Assembly: GCA_902494945.1 (NCBI GenBank)
Contig: CABUVF010000118.1
Span: 1 to 6,729, forward strand
Source: an uncultured Collinsella sp.
GTDB taxonomy: Bacteria > Actinomycetota > Coriobacteriia > Coriobacteriales > Coriobacteriaceae
DNA length: 6,729 bases
Direction: 5' to 3'
Below the pieces are notes generated by a model, which worked only from the letters and a program-made list of their open reading frames with translations, did no database searches and was not told where the DNA came from. This document shows, piece by piece, positions 1 to 5,800 of the stretch (positions are counted from its first letter, which is position 1; every line of letters begins with the position of its first letter). Both the position numbers and the translations under genes were made by a program.

Positions 1-192
1 CTCCATGACCTCGTCGTAGCGGCTCGCGTCGCACGACACGTACACGCGCGCGAACGAACGGTCCACCGCGACCTCGACCGCGGTCAGGGTGACCAGGTCG
101 AGACGCGGATCGGAAACCTCAAAGAGCAGGATATAACCGAGCTTCTCGCGAAGCTGCTCGCCCAAACGGCGGGTTGCCTGCGTTTGCTTCAT
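1..192 (-). CDS. rbfA: Ribosome-binding factor A, N-terminal part (cut by left edge)
   Basis: RbfA is a small KH-like protein that binds the 30S subunit and helps late 16S rRNA maturation, including the 5' helix, and matters most at low temperature. The 64 codons present start MKQTQATRRLGEQL and contain the family core: the SDPRLDLVTLTAV stretch (about residues 27-39), then VEVAVD and ARVYVS, which form the beta strands of the fold. The family is usually about 110-135 residues, so roughly half is missing beyond the left edge. The ATG at 192-190 is supported by an AGGGGG Shine-Dalgarno seven bases upstream that overlaps the infB stop codon. The infB-rbfA gap is only 11 bases, so the two are co-transcribed and probably translationally coupled. 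The assignment rests on motif and operon position together. The C-terminus cannot be judged. Confidence 0.93.
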   Translation of the reverse strand, partial: MKQTQATRRLGEQLREKLGYILLFEVSDPRLDLVTLTAVEVAVDRSFARVYVSCDASRYDEVME

Positions 193-203
193 AGCGCTAC
201 CCC

Positions 204-2918
204 CTACTCGGTACGGGCAACCTGATCGATGCGGTAGCCCTCAATGGTGTCGCCAGGCTTGATGTCCTGGAAGTTCTCCAGGCCAATACCGCCCTCGGAG
301 CCGCTCTTAAGGCTCTTGGCCTCGTCCTTGTAGTGGCGCATCGAGGCGATTTTACCGTTGAAGACCACGATACCGTCGCGCACCAGGCGCACGGAATCGG
401 TCGCGGCGATCTCGCCCTCTTCGACGCGGACACCGGCGGCGATACCGACCTTGGGCACCTTGAAGGTGTCCAGAACGGTCGCGGTGCCCGTGGAAACCTC
501 GACCTCGGTGGGCTTGAGCATGCCGATACGGGCTGCGTCGAGGTCCTCGAGGCACTTGTAGATGACGTCGTAGCAACGGATCTCGACGCCCTCGCGCTCG
601 GCGGCGGAGCGGGCCTTGCCGTCGGGACGGACGCCAAAGCCGATGATGATGGCGTTGGAGGCGTCGGCCAGGACAACGTCGGTCTCGTTGATGGCGCCAA
701 CGGCGGAGTGGATCGTGTTGATGCGCACCTCGGACTGGTCCATCTTGTCGAGGGAGTCCTGAAGGGCCTCGATAGAACCCTGGACGTCGGCCTTGATGAT
801 CAGGTTGAGCTCCTTGACCTCAGCGTCGGCGATGGTCTCGAAGAGGTTCTCGAGCGTCACATGCTTCACGCGGCTCTGCTCCTCGATGCGGGCCTTGAGC
901 GAACGCTCGTCGGCCAGGGCGCGAGCCTCGCGCTCGTCCTCGAACACGCGGAACTCATCGCCGGCGTTGGGGACGGACTGCAGGCCCAGGATCTCGACGG
1001 CGTCAGAGGGACCGGCCTCGGTGACGGCGTTGCCCTTGGGGTCGAGCATGGCGCGGACGCGGCCGTAGGTAAGGCCGGCGACCAGCGTATCGCCCACGTG
1101 CAGGGTACCGCGGGTCACGAGCACCGTGGCAACCGATCCGCGGCCCTTGTCGAGCTTAGCCTCGAGGACGTTACCGGAGGCAAAGGTGTCGGGGTTGGCC
1201 TTGAGCTCGAGCACGTCGGCCTGGAGCAGGACGGTCTCGAGCAGGTCGTCGATACCGATCTTCTGCTTGGCAGAGATGTTGACGAACATGTTCTGCCCGC
1301 CCCACTCCTCGGGGATGATGCCGTACTCGGTGAGCTCCTGGCGCACGCGGTCGGGGTTGGCACCCGGCTTATCGATCTTGTTGACGGCGACGACGATGGG
1401 AACACCGGCGGCCTTGGCGTGGTTGATCGACTCGATGGGCTGGGGCATGACGCCATCGTCGGCGGCGACGATCAGGATGACGATGTCGGTCACCTTGGCG
1501 CCGCGGGCACGCATGGCCGTAAAGGTGGCGTGGCCGGGGGTATCGATGAAGGTGATCTTGCGGTCGTTGATCATGACCTGCGAAGCGCCGATGGCCTGGG
1601 TAATGCCGCCCGCCTCGCCGGCAGCGACGCCGGTGTGACGGATGGCGTCGAGCAGCGAAGTCTTGCCGTGGTCAACGTGTCCCATGACGGTGACGACCGG
1701 GGCACGTGGCTTAAGGTCGGCGGGATCGTCGTAGAACGAGAAGGTGTTCTCCTCTTCGGGGGTGATGATCTTGATCTGGCGGCCCAGGTCGTCGGCAACG
1801 AGCTCGACGAGGTCGTCGGACATGGACTGCGTCATGGTAAGTGGCGTGCCCAGCAGGAACAGGCGCTTGATGATGTCGTTGGCCGGAACGTCGAGCGCCT
1901 CGGCGAGCTCCTGGACGGTAACGCCCTGGGAGACCTTGATGGCGTCGAGGTCCTCGGGGTTCACGCCCTGGGCCAGCGCCTCCTCTATCTTGCGCTCCTC
2001 CTGAGCCATGGCAGCCTCGCGCTCGCGCTTCTCCTTGCGCTTCTTGCGGCGACCGGTGGACTCGCGAGAGGCCTCCTCGACGGCAGCACGAGCCTCCTCG
2101 AGCACCTTCTCGCGGCTGTACTCCTCGGCCTCGCGAGCCATGCGGCTGTAGTGGTCCTCTTCGTTGTTGTGACCGCCCTTGCGCTTCTTGCCCTTACCCT
2201 GCTTGTCGGGGTTGGGGAAGTCCATGCCGGCAGCGACGTTGTTGCTGGCATTGGTGCGATGGCTGTGGGGACGGCTCTCGGAGGCGTTGCGCTCGGAGTT
2301 GTTGTCGGAGGCGTTGCGATCGTTACGACGGCCACCGCGACGGTCGTTGTTGCCGCCACGACGGTTGCCACGCTCGGCAGCGCGCTCGGCCTTGGCCTTC
2401 TGCTCGGCGTCCTTCTTCTCCTTGAGCACGGTCTCCTGTGCGGCGATCTGGTCGAGCAGCGAACGGAAGCGCGAACCGGAGTCGGAAGCGGGAACGGCGC
2501 GGCGCTGGGCCTCGCGGGCAGCCTCCTCCTTCTCGCGAGCAAGGCGCTCCTGCTCGGCCTTCTTCTTGGCCTCGGCCTCGGCGCGGGCAGCCTCCTCGGC
2601 AGCCTGGGCTGCGGCAAACTGGCGGCGCTCCTCCTCGCGTGCCTTCTCGGCGGCGATGCGCTCGCGCTCGGCCTCGGCGGCGCGGGCGGCTTCCTCGGCA
2701 GCAGCTGCCTGCTCCTCGGCCTGCTTGGCGGCCTCGACTTCCTGAGCGCGGGCCTCGATCACCGAGGCGAGCTGCTTGCGGACCATGGCGACATAGGCGT
2801 CCTCCAAAGTGGAGGAAGCGGACTTAGCGGGAATCTTCATATCGGCGAGATGACCCATCAGTTCCTTGGAGGTCATGCCGAACTCTTTGGCCAGGGTGGA
2901 CACACGGACTTTTGCCAT
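204..2918 (-). CDS. infB: Translation initiation factor IF-2
   Basis: IF2 is the cytoplasmic GTPase that brings fMet-tRNA to the 30S P site and drives 50S joining. The protein has 904 residues, long but normal for high-GC Gram-positives with large N-terminal extensions. Order: IF2_N domain at about 1-50 (VRVSTLAKEFG, then KELMGHLADM); Ala/Glu/Lys/Arg-rich, probably helical region at about 52-185; Arg/Gly/Asn-rich low-complexity linker at about 184-250; basic helical stretch RRKKRKEKRER near 290-300; second IF2_N-like domain at about 330-380; G domain from about 405. G motifs are intact: GHVDHGKT 413-420, GGIT 437-440, DTPGH 459-463, NKID 513-516, SAK 549-551. Domain II follows from about 580, then the C1 and C2 domains. 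The ATG at 2918 has AGGTGA six bases upstream; the stop is TAG. Departures from consensus: Ala442 in switch I, and Gly876 where the C2 domain usually has Cys. Confidence 0.98.
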   Translation of the reverse strand: MAKVRVSTLAKEFGMTSKELMGHLADMKIPAKSASSTLEDAYVAMVRKQLASVIEARAQEVEAAKQAEEQAAAAEEAARAAEAERERIAAEKAREEERRQFAAAQAAEEAARAEAEAKKKAEQERLAREKEEAAREAQRRAVPASDSGSRFRSLLDQIAAQETVLKEKKDAEQKAKAERAAERGNRRGGNNDRRGGRRNDRNASDNNSERNASESRPHSHRTNASNNVAAGMDFPNPDKQGKGKKRKGGHNNEEDHYSRMAREAEEYSREKVLEEARAAVEEASRESTGRRKKRKEKREREAAMAQEERKIEEALAQGVNPEDLDAIKVSQGVTVQELAEALDVPANDIIKRLFLLGTPLTMTQSMSDDLVELVADDLGRQIKIITPEEENTFSFYDDPADLKPRAPVVTVMGHVDHGKTSLLDAIRHTGVAAGEAGGITQAIGASQVMINDRKITFIDTPGHATFTAMRARGAKVTDIVILIVAADDGVMPQPIESINHAKAAGVPIVVAVNKIDKPGANPDRVRQELTEYGIIPEEWGGQNMFVNISAKQKIGIDDLLETVLLQADVLELKANPDTFASGNVLEAKLDKGRGSVATVLVTRGTLHVGDTLVAGLTYGRVRAMLDPKGNAVTEAGPSDAVEILGLQSVPNAGDEFRVFEDEREARALADERSLKARIEEQSRVKHVTLENLFETIADAEVKELNLIIKADVQGSIEALQDSLDKMDQSEVRINTIHSAVGAINETDVVLADASNAIIIGFGVRPDGKARSAAEREGVEIRCYDVIYKCLEDLDAARIGMLKPTEVEVSTGTATVLDTFKVPKVGIAAGVRVEEGEIAATDSVRLVRDGIVVFNGKIASMRHYKDEAKSLKSGSEGGIGLENFQDIKPGDTIEGYRIDQVARTE

Positions 2919-2939
2919 ATGACTTCACCTACCCTTTCT

Positions 2940-2954
2940 GGCACCTTGGGTGCC
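2940..2954 (-). promoter_or_regulatory. Small perfect hairpin just upstream of the infB Shine-Dalgarno
   Basis: GGCACC and GGTGCC form a perfect 6-bp stem with a 3-base loop. In the transcript it ends about 10 bases before the infB AGGTGA. There is no U-run, so it is not a terminator. It could shape ribosome access to infB or protect a processed 5' end. The structure is seen directly; any function is inference. Confidence 0.5.
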
Positions 2955-2979
2955 TAGAGACTGAACGAGCGTGGGAGAT

Positions 2980-3000
2980 GCGCCGGGACCTGCCCGGCGC
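2980..3000 (-). promoter_or_regulatory. Strong GC hairpin in the nusA-infB spacer
   Basis: GCGCCGGG and CCCGGCGC form a perfect 8-bp GC-rich stem with a 5-base loop, starting 9 bases after the nusA stop codon. It is not followed by a U-run on the minus strand (ATCTCCC follows), so it is unlikely to be a complete intrinsic terminator. It could stabilise the 3' end of a processed rimP-nusA message, cause a pause, or set the ratio of infB to nusA. The stem is clear; the role is unknown. Confidence 0.5.
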
Positions 3001-3009
3001 GACCGCGCG

Positions 3010-4257
3010 CTAGATCAGGTCCTCCGCATCATCGAAGGCGTCGGTGTCGTGGACACCGCAGAAACGGGAGCCGGGACGAGCCTGGTTGCGGCACTGGATG
3101 CCGTCCTCGGACACGTACTCGCAGCGGCGGACGTCCTCGTCCTCCTCGTCACCGATCAGGTCGGCGGCGGGCTCCTCGTGAACGGGAACGTTCTTGAGGA
3201 TGTCGGCGGCAAGCGTCTCGGACTTGATGTCGATGTGCCAGCCGGTCAGGCGCGCGGCGAGGCGGGCGTTCTGGCCCTCCTTGCCGATAGCGAGGGACAG
3301 CTGGTCGTCGGGGACGATGACGCCGGCGTAGGCCTTCTCCTCGTCGATGAGGACGCGGGTGACCTTAGCGGGCGACAGGGCGTTGGCGACGTAGACGGCA
3401 GGATCGGCATCCCACAGGATGACGTCGACGCGCTCGCCACGGAGCTCGCCCACGACAGCGCGAACACGGCTGCCCTTGGGGCCGACGCAGGCACCCACGG
3501 GATCCAGACGGTCGTCAAGCGAGTGGACGGCGACCTTGGAACGCTGGCCGGGCTCGCGGGCGATCGACTTGATCTGGACGGTACCCTCATAGATCTCGGG
3601 CACCTCCTGCTCAAACAGACGACGCATAAGCTCGGGGTGGGTACGGGAGATGACAATCGGCGGACGGCTGTGCTCGCCACGAACCGGCTGCAGGTTGGAG
3701 TTGGGGTCGCGTACGTCGATGATCACGGCCTTAATGTGCTGGTTGTGCAGGTAGCGCTCGCCCATCGGACGCTCGTTGCGCTCGTTCTCGTAACGGCGCT
3801 GGTCGAAGTGCGGAAGCTCGGCCTCGACGCCCTCGCGGATCTTGACGATCGTGAAGTCGGGCGTGGACTGCAGCACGGTACCGCTAATGAGGTCACCGAT
3901 ACGGCCGGCGAACTCCTCGTAGATCTGCTCGCGGGCGGAGTTGCGCACGATGGCGTTGATCTCGGCCTTGGCGTGCTGGGCGGCGATGCGGCTCGTGTTC
4001 TTGGGGGTGACGTCGATCTCCTCGAACTCGGTGAAGTTGCCTTCCTCGTCCATGGAATCGTCGATCGGCTCCAGGCGGTAGACGTAGATCTTGCCGGTGG
4101 TGCGGTCGATGGTCACCTTGGCGCCCCACTCAAGATGCAGGATCTCGGCATAGCTCTTGGCGAGCGACTGCTCCAGGCGGTCGATCAGGTAGAGCTGGTC
4201 GATGTGCTTCTCCTGGCAAAGCTCCATCAGGGCGGACATCATGTCGGATGCTGCCAT
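3010..4257 (-). CDS. nusA: Transcription termination/antitermination factor NusA with a C-terminal Cys/His extension
   Basis: NusA binds RNA polymerase near the RNA exit channel and nascent RNA, modulating pausing, intrinsic termination and rRNA antitermination. The protein has 415 residues: N-terminal polymerase-binding domain about 1-115 (MELCQEKHIDQLYLIDRLEQ near 11-30), S1 domain about 117-195, KH1 about 208-286 (DPVGACVGPKGSRV, 252-265) and KH2 about 290-345 (DDQLSLAIGKEGQNARLAAR, 317-336). Actinobacterial and Bacillus NusA usually end soon after KH2 (about 330-370 residues). Here an acidic tail (about 360-376) leads to Cys379, Cys389, Cys400 and His403, a likely zinc-binding module. I chose the ATG at 4257, which starts MAASDMM, over an in-frame ATG at 4290. 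It aligns with the family N-terminus, has an AAGGAAGGAAAG Shine-Dalgarno in front, and sits one base after the rimP stop. Stop is TAG. Confidence 0.97.
   Translation of the reverse strand: MAASDMMSALMELCQEKHIDQLYLIDRLEQSLAKSYAEILHLEWGAKVTIDRTTGKIYVYRLEPIDDSMDEEGNFTEFEEIDVTPKNTSRIAAQHAKAEINAIVRNSAREQIYEEFAGRIGDLISGTVLQSTPDFTIVKIREGVEAELPHFDQRRYENERNERPMGERYLHNQHIKAVIIDVRDPNSNLQPVRGEHSRPPIVISRTHPELMRRLFEQEVPEIYEGTVQIKSIAREPGQRSKVAVHSLDDRLDPVGACVGPKGSRVRAVVGELRGERVDVILWDADPAVYVANALSPAKVTRVLIDEEKAYAGVIVPDDQLSLAIGKEGQNARLAARLTGWHIDIKSETLAADILKNVPVHEEPAADLIGDEEDEDVRRCEYVSEDGIQCRNQARPGSRFCGVHDTDAFDDAEDLI
3049..3123 (-). other. Putative zinc-binding module at the NusA C-terminus
   Basis: This segment encodes NusA residues 379-403, with the spacing Cys-x9-Cys-x10-Cys-x2-His and short stretches RRCEYVSEDGIQC and SRFCGVH. 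The pattern C...(G)..C......G..(F/Y)C..H recurs in small bacterial and eukaryotic CCCH modules that bind one zinc. It lies between two acidic stretches (GDEEDED before; DTDAFDDAED after). It does not resemble YlxR, whose signature includes a GRGAYVC-type motif. Codon choice here matches the rest of nusA, so it is not an obvious recent insertion. The residues are seen directly; zinc binding is inference. Confidence 0.65.
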
Positions 4258-4258
4258 C

Positions 4259-4753
4259 TTACTTTCCTTCCTTCGCGGGCTTGAAGTCATAGGTGGGCTT
4301 CAACTTGCACTTTTTAACATCAGAGAAATCGAGGGTAACGGACTCGCCGTCCTCGAGCTCGAGGGTCACGTTCGTCTCGGTGGCGGCGGCAATCTTGCCG
4401 GCGTACTTGCGACGGCCCTCGGTAGCGGTGGAGGTGAGCTCACAGTTCTCGCCAACAAAGCGGACAAAGTCGCACGGGCGGCGCAGCGGGCGCGCCATGC
4501 CCGGGCTCGACACCTCAAGCGTATAGCTCGAAGAGATAGGGTCGAGCTCCTCAATCACATCGCCGACCCACTTGGTGTTGGCCGTGACGTCGTTGAGCGA
4601 CAGGCTCTGGCCCTCGGCACCCTCGATACGCACGCGCACGCAGGGGGCCTTGGTGGCGCCCACGAGCTCGACGTCGACGATGTCGACATCGTGCTGGGGA
4701 GCGACGGCCTCGAGCGCGTCGATGATCGCCTGCTCGGTCTTGGTCTTGACCAT
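4259..4753 (-). CDS. rimP: Ribosome maturation factor RimP
   Basis: RimP binds the free 30S subunit and assists assembly of the S12-containing region. The protein has 164 residues, close to the usual 150-165. Family features in order: N-terminal alpha/beta domain with DVDIVDVELV (about 22-31) and CVRVRIEG (about 38-45); a middle stretch WVGDVIEELDPISSSYTLEV (62-81) leading to the signature EVSSPGMARPLRR (80-92); then the C-terminal Sm-like barrel with KYAGKIAAA, NVTLELEDGE and LDFSDVKKCKL. The ATG at 4753 is preferred because GGAGGT lies six bases upstream (4760-4765). The in-frame ATG at 4771 would overlap that Shine-Dalgarno, and longer readings would swallow the promoter and leader hairpin. 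The TAA stop is followed after one base by the nusA ATG, so the two are very likely coupled. First gene of the operon. Confidence 0.96.
   Translation of the reverse strand: MVKTKTEQAIIDALEAVAPQHDVDIVDVELVGATKAPCVRVRIEGAEGQSLSLNDVTANTKWVGDVIEELDPISSSYTLEVSSPGMARPLRRPCDFVRFVGENCELTSTATEGRRKYAGKIAAATETNVTLELEDGESVTLDFSDVKKCKLKPTYDFKPAKEGK
4262..4273 (-). promoter_or_regulatory. Ribosome binding site that decides the nusA start
   Basis: On the minus strand AAGGAAGGAAAG ends four bases before the ATG at 4257 and lies inside the last codons of rimP. It supports the 4257 start and coupling of nusA translation to rimP. Confidence 0.75.
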
Positions 4754-4759
4754 TGCGGC

Positions 4760-4765
4760 ACCTCC
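4760..4765 (-). promoter_or_regulatory. Ribosome binding site that decides the rimP start
   Basis: GGAGGT on the minus strand, six bases before the ATG at 4753. It follows the leader hairpin by about eight bases, so terminator choice and rimP ribosome loading occur on nearly adjacent RNA. Confidence 0.8.
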
Positions 4766-4773
4766 ATCCATAC

Positions 4774-4806
4774 AAAAAAGAAGCGGGGCCGAAACCCCAC
4801 TTCTTT
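4774..4806 (-). terminator. Intrinsic terminator in the rimP leader (probable attenuator)
   Basis: On the minus strand AAAGAAGTGGGG pairs with CCCCGCTTCTTT over 12 bp, with a 6-base loop TTTCGG; a run of six Ts closes the stem and follows it. The one non-Watson-Crick position (4784/4799) is a U-G wobble in minus-strand RNA but a C-A mismatch in plus-strand RNA, so the element is built to work in the rimP direction. No minus-strand gene ends upstream, because leuS has its own terminator almost 1 kb away, so this does not look like an ordinary gene end. In E. coli and B. subtilis the same operon is controlled by leader terminators sensitive to NusA; the same use here is inference. Confidence 0.7.
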
Positions 4807-4820
4807 CAATTACAACTTCA

Positions 4821-4832
4821 TTTGCAAGCAAA
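4821..4832. repeat. Short inverted repeat at the rimP start site
   Basis: TTTGC and GCAAA flank a 2-base centre, forming a 12-bp palindrome that touches the predicted -10 box and covers the expected start of transcription. It could be an operator half-site pair, but a repeat this short can arise by chance. Confidence 0.3.
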
Positions 4833-4860
4833 CTATACCAATAGCTGCGGAAACGCGCAA
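4832..4860 (-). promoter_or_regulatory. Predicted promoter of the rimP-nusA-infB-rbfA operon
   Basis: On the minus strand TTGCGC (4860-4855) and TATAGT (4837-4832) are separated by exactly 17 bases. The -10 matches the sigma-70 consensus at five of six positions and the -35 at three of six. Transcription would begin near 4825, giving a leader of about 72 nt whose hairpin starts roughly 20 nt in. This is the best candidate in the gap upstream of rimP. Confidence 0.6.
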
Positions 4861-5112
4861 GCACAGTACGAATATGCAGGTCAGCGTGCGCACAGGTTCT
4901 CCACAAGAAGAGGACAATTGACCGAAGAGCCCCATGCGGAGCAACCTCAACAGCCCCAAAACGGGCCATGCGTCCCAGCGTGCCGACCGAATCGGGCCCT
5001 ATGGGCATTCCATCCCTGGGCGCACATCGGCCAGACTAGAGCCGAGAGGCATTCTGTAGCGAGAAAGCCTGCCGCACGCATTGACCGCACAACCTTCCAG
5101 CATCTCTACGGC
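4861..5112. other. Intergenic region with no supported gene
   Basis: This is the part of the 370-base gap between rimP and the lipoprotein gene that lies behind the rimP promoter. It should hold the promoter of the plus-strand lipoprotein gene, but I find no convincing -35/-10 pair. TTGACC occurs at 4918 and 5081 without an acceptable -10 at the right distance and position. Open frames run through it, but none has a ribosome binding site or recognisable protein features. Only trivial inverted repeats are visible, such as GCCC-TAT-GGGC near 4996-5006. Confidence 0.5.
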
Positions 5113-5119
5113 AAGGAGG
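5113..5119 (+). promoter_or_regulatory. Ribosome binding site of the lipoprotein gene
   Basis: AAGGAGG, a full Shine-Dalgarno match, ends four bases before the ATG at 5124. It is strong evidence that the gene is translated from this start. Confidence 0.8.
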
Positions 5120-5123
5120 ATCC

Positions 5124-5696
5124 ATGGAACGCCTAGGCACCCTCTGCGCGACCGCGCTCGTCGTCGCTGCCTGCTCGTTCGCTCTGACGGGCTGCAACAA
5201 CATCGATGGCAAAACCGGAACATGCGAACCGGATCGTGGCAGCACCAAAGCCATCGAGAAAACCGAACCCCCGGTAAGCTTCGACAAAATAGACGAAGAC
5301 ATCGACGATCCCCAGGGCTTAGGTCCCGACCCTCAAGAACAGTTCCCTATCGACCTTGAGGCAGACGAGAACGTCCATGTTACCTGCGTGGGCAAGGACA
5401 CCGACGGCTACGGCGACGCCGCGCTCGTCTTTACGGTAACCAACAACACCGGTGTCGACATGATGTTTGGCGATGTGGACTCCTATGCCTACGTCAACGG
5501 CGTGGTCCGCGATGTGCGCATGCGCCAGCAGGTCGCAGCAGGCGAGGAAACGCGCGCCATGCTCACCTTTGTAGGCACCTTCGACGACCCGGACTTTAAT
5601 GTGAACAACGACCTCAACGACATCTACCTCAACATTTGGATGATCGAGGAGCAAACGGGCAATGTTTACTTTAGGGACCTGGTACACATCCCGTAG
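5124..5696 (+). CDS. Putative secreted lipoprotein of unknown function
   Basis: The protein has 190 residues. The N-terminus is a lipoprotein signal peptide: one Arg near the start, a hydrophobic stretch at about 7-21, and the lipobox LTGC with Cys24 as the expected lipidated residue, so the mature protein should be anchored outside the membrane. Residues about 25-78 form an acidic, Pro- and Asp-containing linker (for example DEDIDDPQ). Residues about 80-190 look like one beta-rich, Ig-like domain: HVTCVG, ALVFTVTNNTGVDMMFG (100-116), YVNGVV, then QQVAAGEETRAMLTF. The VTNNTG and VAAGE pattern resembles DUF4352-like extracellular domains of Gram-positive lipoproteins. Cys33 and Cys88 might form a disulfide. 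Stop is TAG at 5694-5696. It stands alone, pointing away from rimP and towards leuS, and is probably its own transcription unit. I do not recognise a specific function; a ligand-binding or envelope role is only a guess. Confidence 0.85.
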   Translation: MERLGTLCATALVVAACSFALTGCNNIDGKTGTCEPDRGSTKAIEKTEPPVSFDKIDEDIDDPQGLGPDPQEQFPIDLEADENVHVTCVGKDTDGYGDAALVFTVTNNTGVDMMFGDVDSYAYVNGVVRDVRMRQQVAAGEETRAMLTFVGTFDDPDFNVNNDLNDIYLNIWMIEEQTGNVYFRDLVHIP

Positions 5697-5736
5697 AAGA
5701 CGGTGCGACGCACTGACTAAGCAGGTCATACAACAC

Positions 5737-5776
5737 AAAACGAGGGACGACCCAACCGGATCGCCCCTCGTCTTTT
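5737..5776 (-). terminator. Terminator between leuS and the lipoprotein gene, best formed in the leuS direction
   Basis: Positions 5740-5753 pair with 5758-5771 around a 4-base loop. In minus-strand RNA the stem is 14 continuous base pairs, with two G-U wobbles (5747/5764 and 5751/5760), followed by UUUUGUG. In plus-strand RNA those two positions are A-C mismatches, but the core 7-bp ACGAGGG/CCCTCGT stem remains and UCUUUUAU follows. It therefore probably ends both converging transcripts and is stronger for leuS. It lies 29 bases after the leuS stop and 43 bases after the lipoprotein stop. Confidence 0.85.
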
Positions 5777-5800
5777 ATGCGTCAGTTAAGTGCGCAGTGC

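Noticed and set aside
333..2957. A plus-strand open frame of 874 codons antisense to infB
   Set aside because: It is rich in Gly, Leu, Val and Asp in the pattern expected from reading a GC-rich gene backwards, has no ribosome binding site, and fully overlaps an unmistakable infB.
2980..3000. The nusA-infB GC hairpin as a full intrinsic terminator
   Set aside because: No U-run follows on the minus strand, and infB needs readthrough from the same operon.
2971..4284. A plus-strand open frame of 437 codons antisense to nusA
   Set aside because: Same cause: low-complexity Val/Leu/Gly/Asp composition mirroring nusA codons, with no domain or start signal.
4258..4290. An 11-residue longer N-terminus for NusA from the ATG at 4290
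   Set aside because: It would overlap rimP, lacks a better Shine-Dalgarno, and adds residues outside the family N-terminus. The ATG at 4257 fits on all counts.
4754..5008. A long N-terminal extension of RimP starting as far up as 5008, or a short one from the ATG at 4771
   Set aside because: The long version runs through the promoter and leader terminator and has no family similarity. The 4771 ATG would overlap the GGAGGT that serves the 4753 start.
5081..5110. TTGACC as the -35 box of the lipoprotein gene
   Set aside because: The only -10 candidate at the right distance (TCTACG) is poor and would place the transcript start inside the Shine-Dalgarno.
4753..5136. Plus-strand open frames in the intergenic region
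   Set aside because: No ribosome binding site, no recognisable motif, and overlap with the rimP promoter and hairpin.
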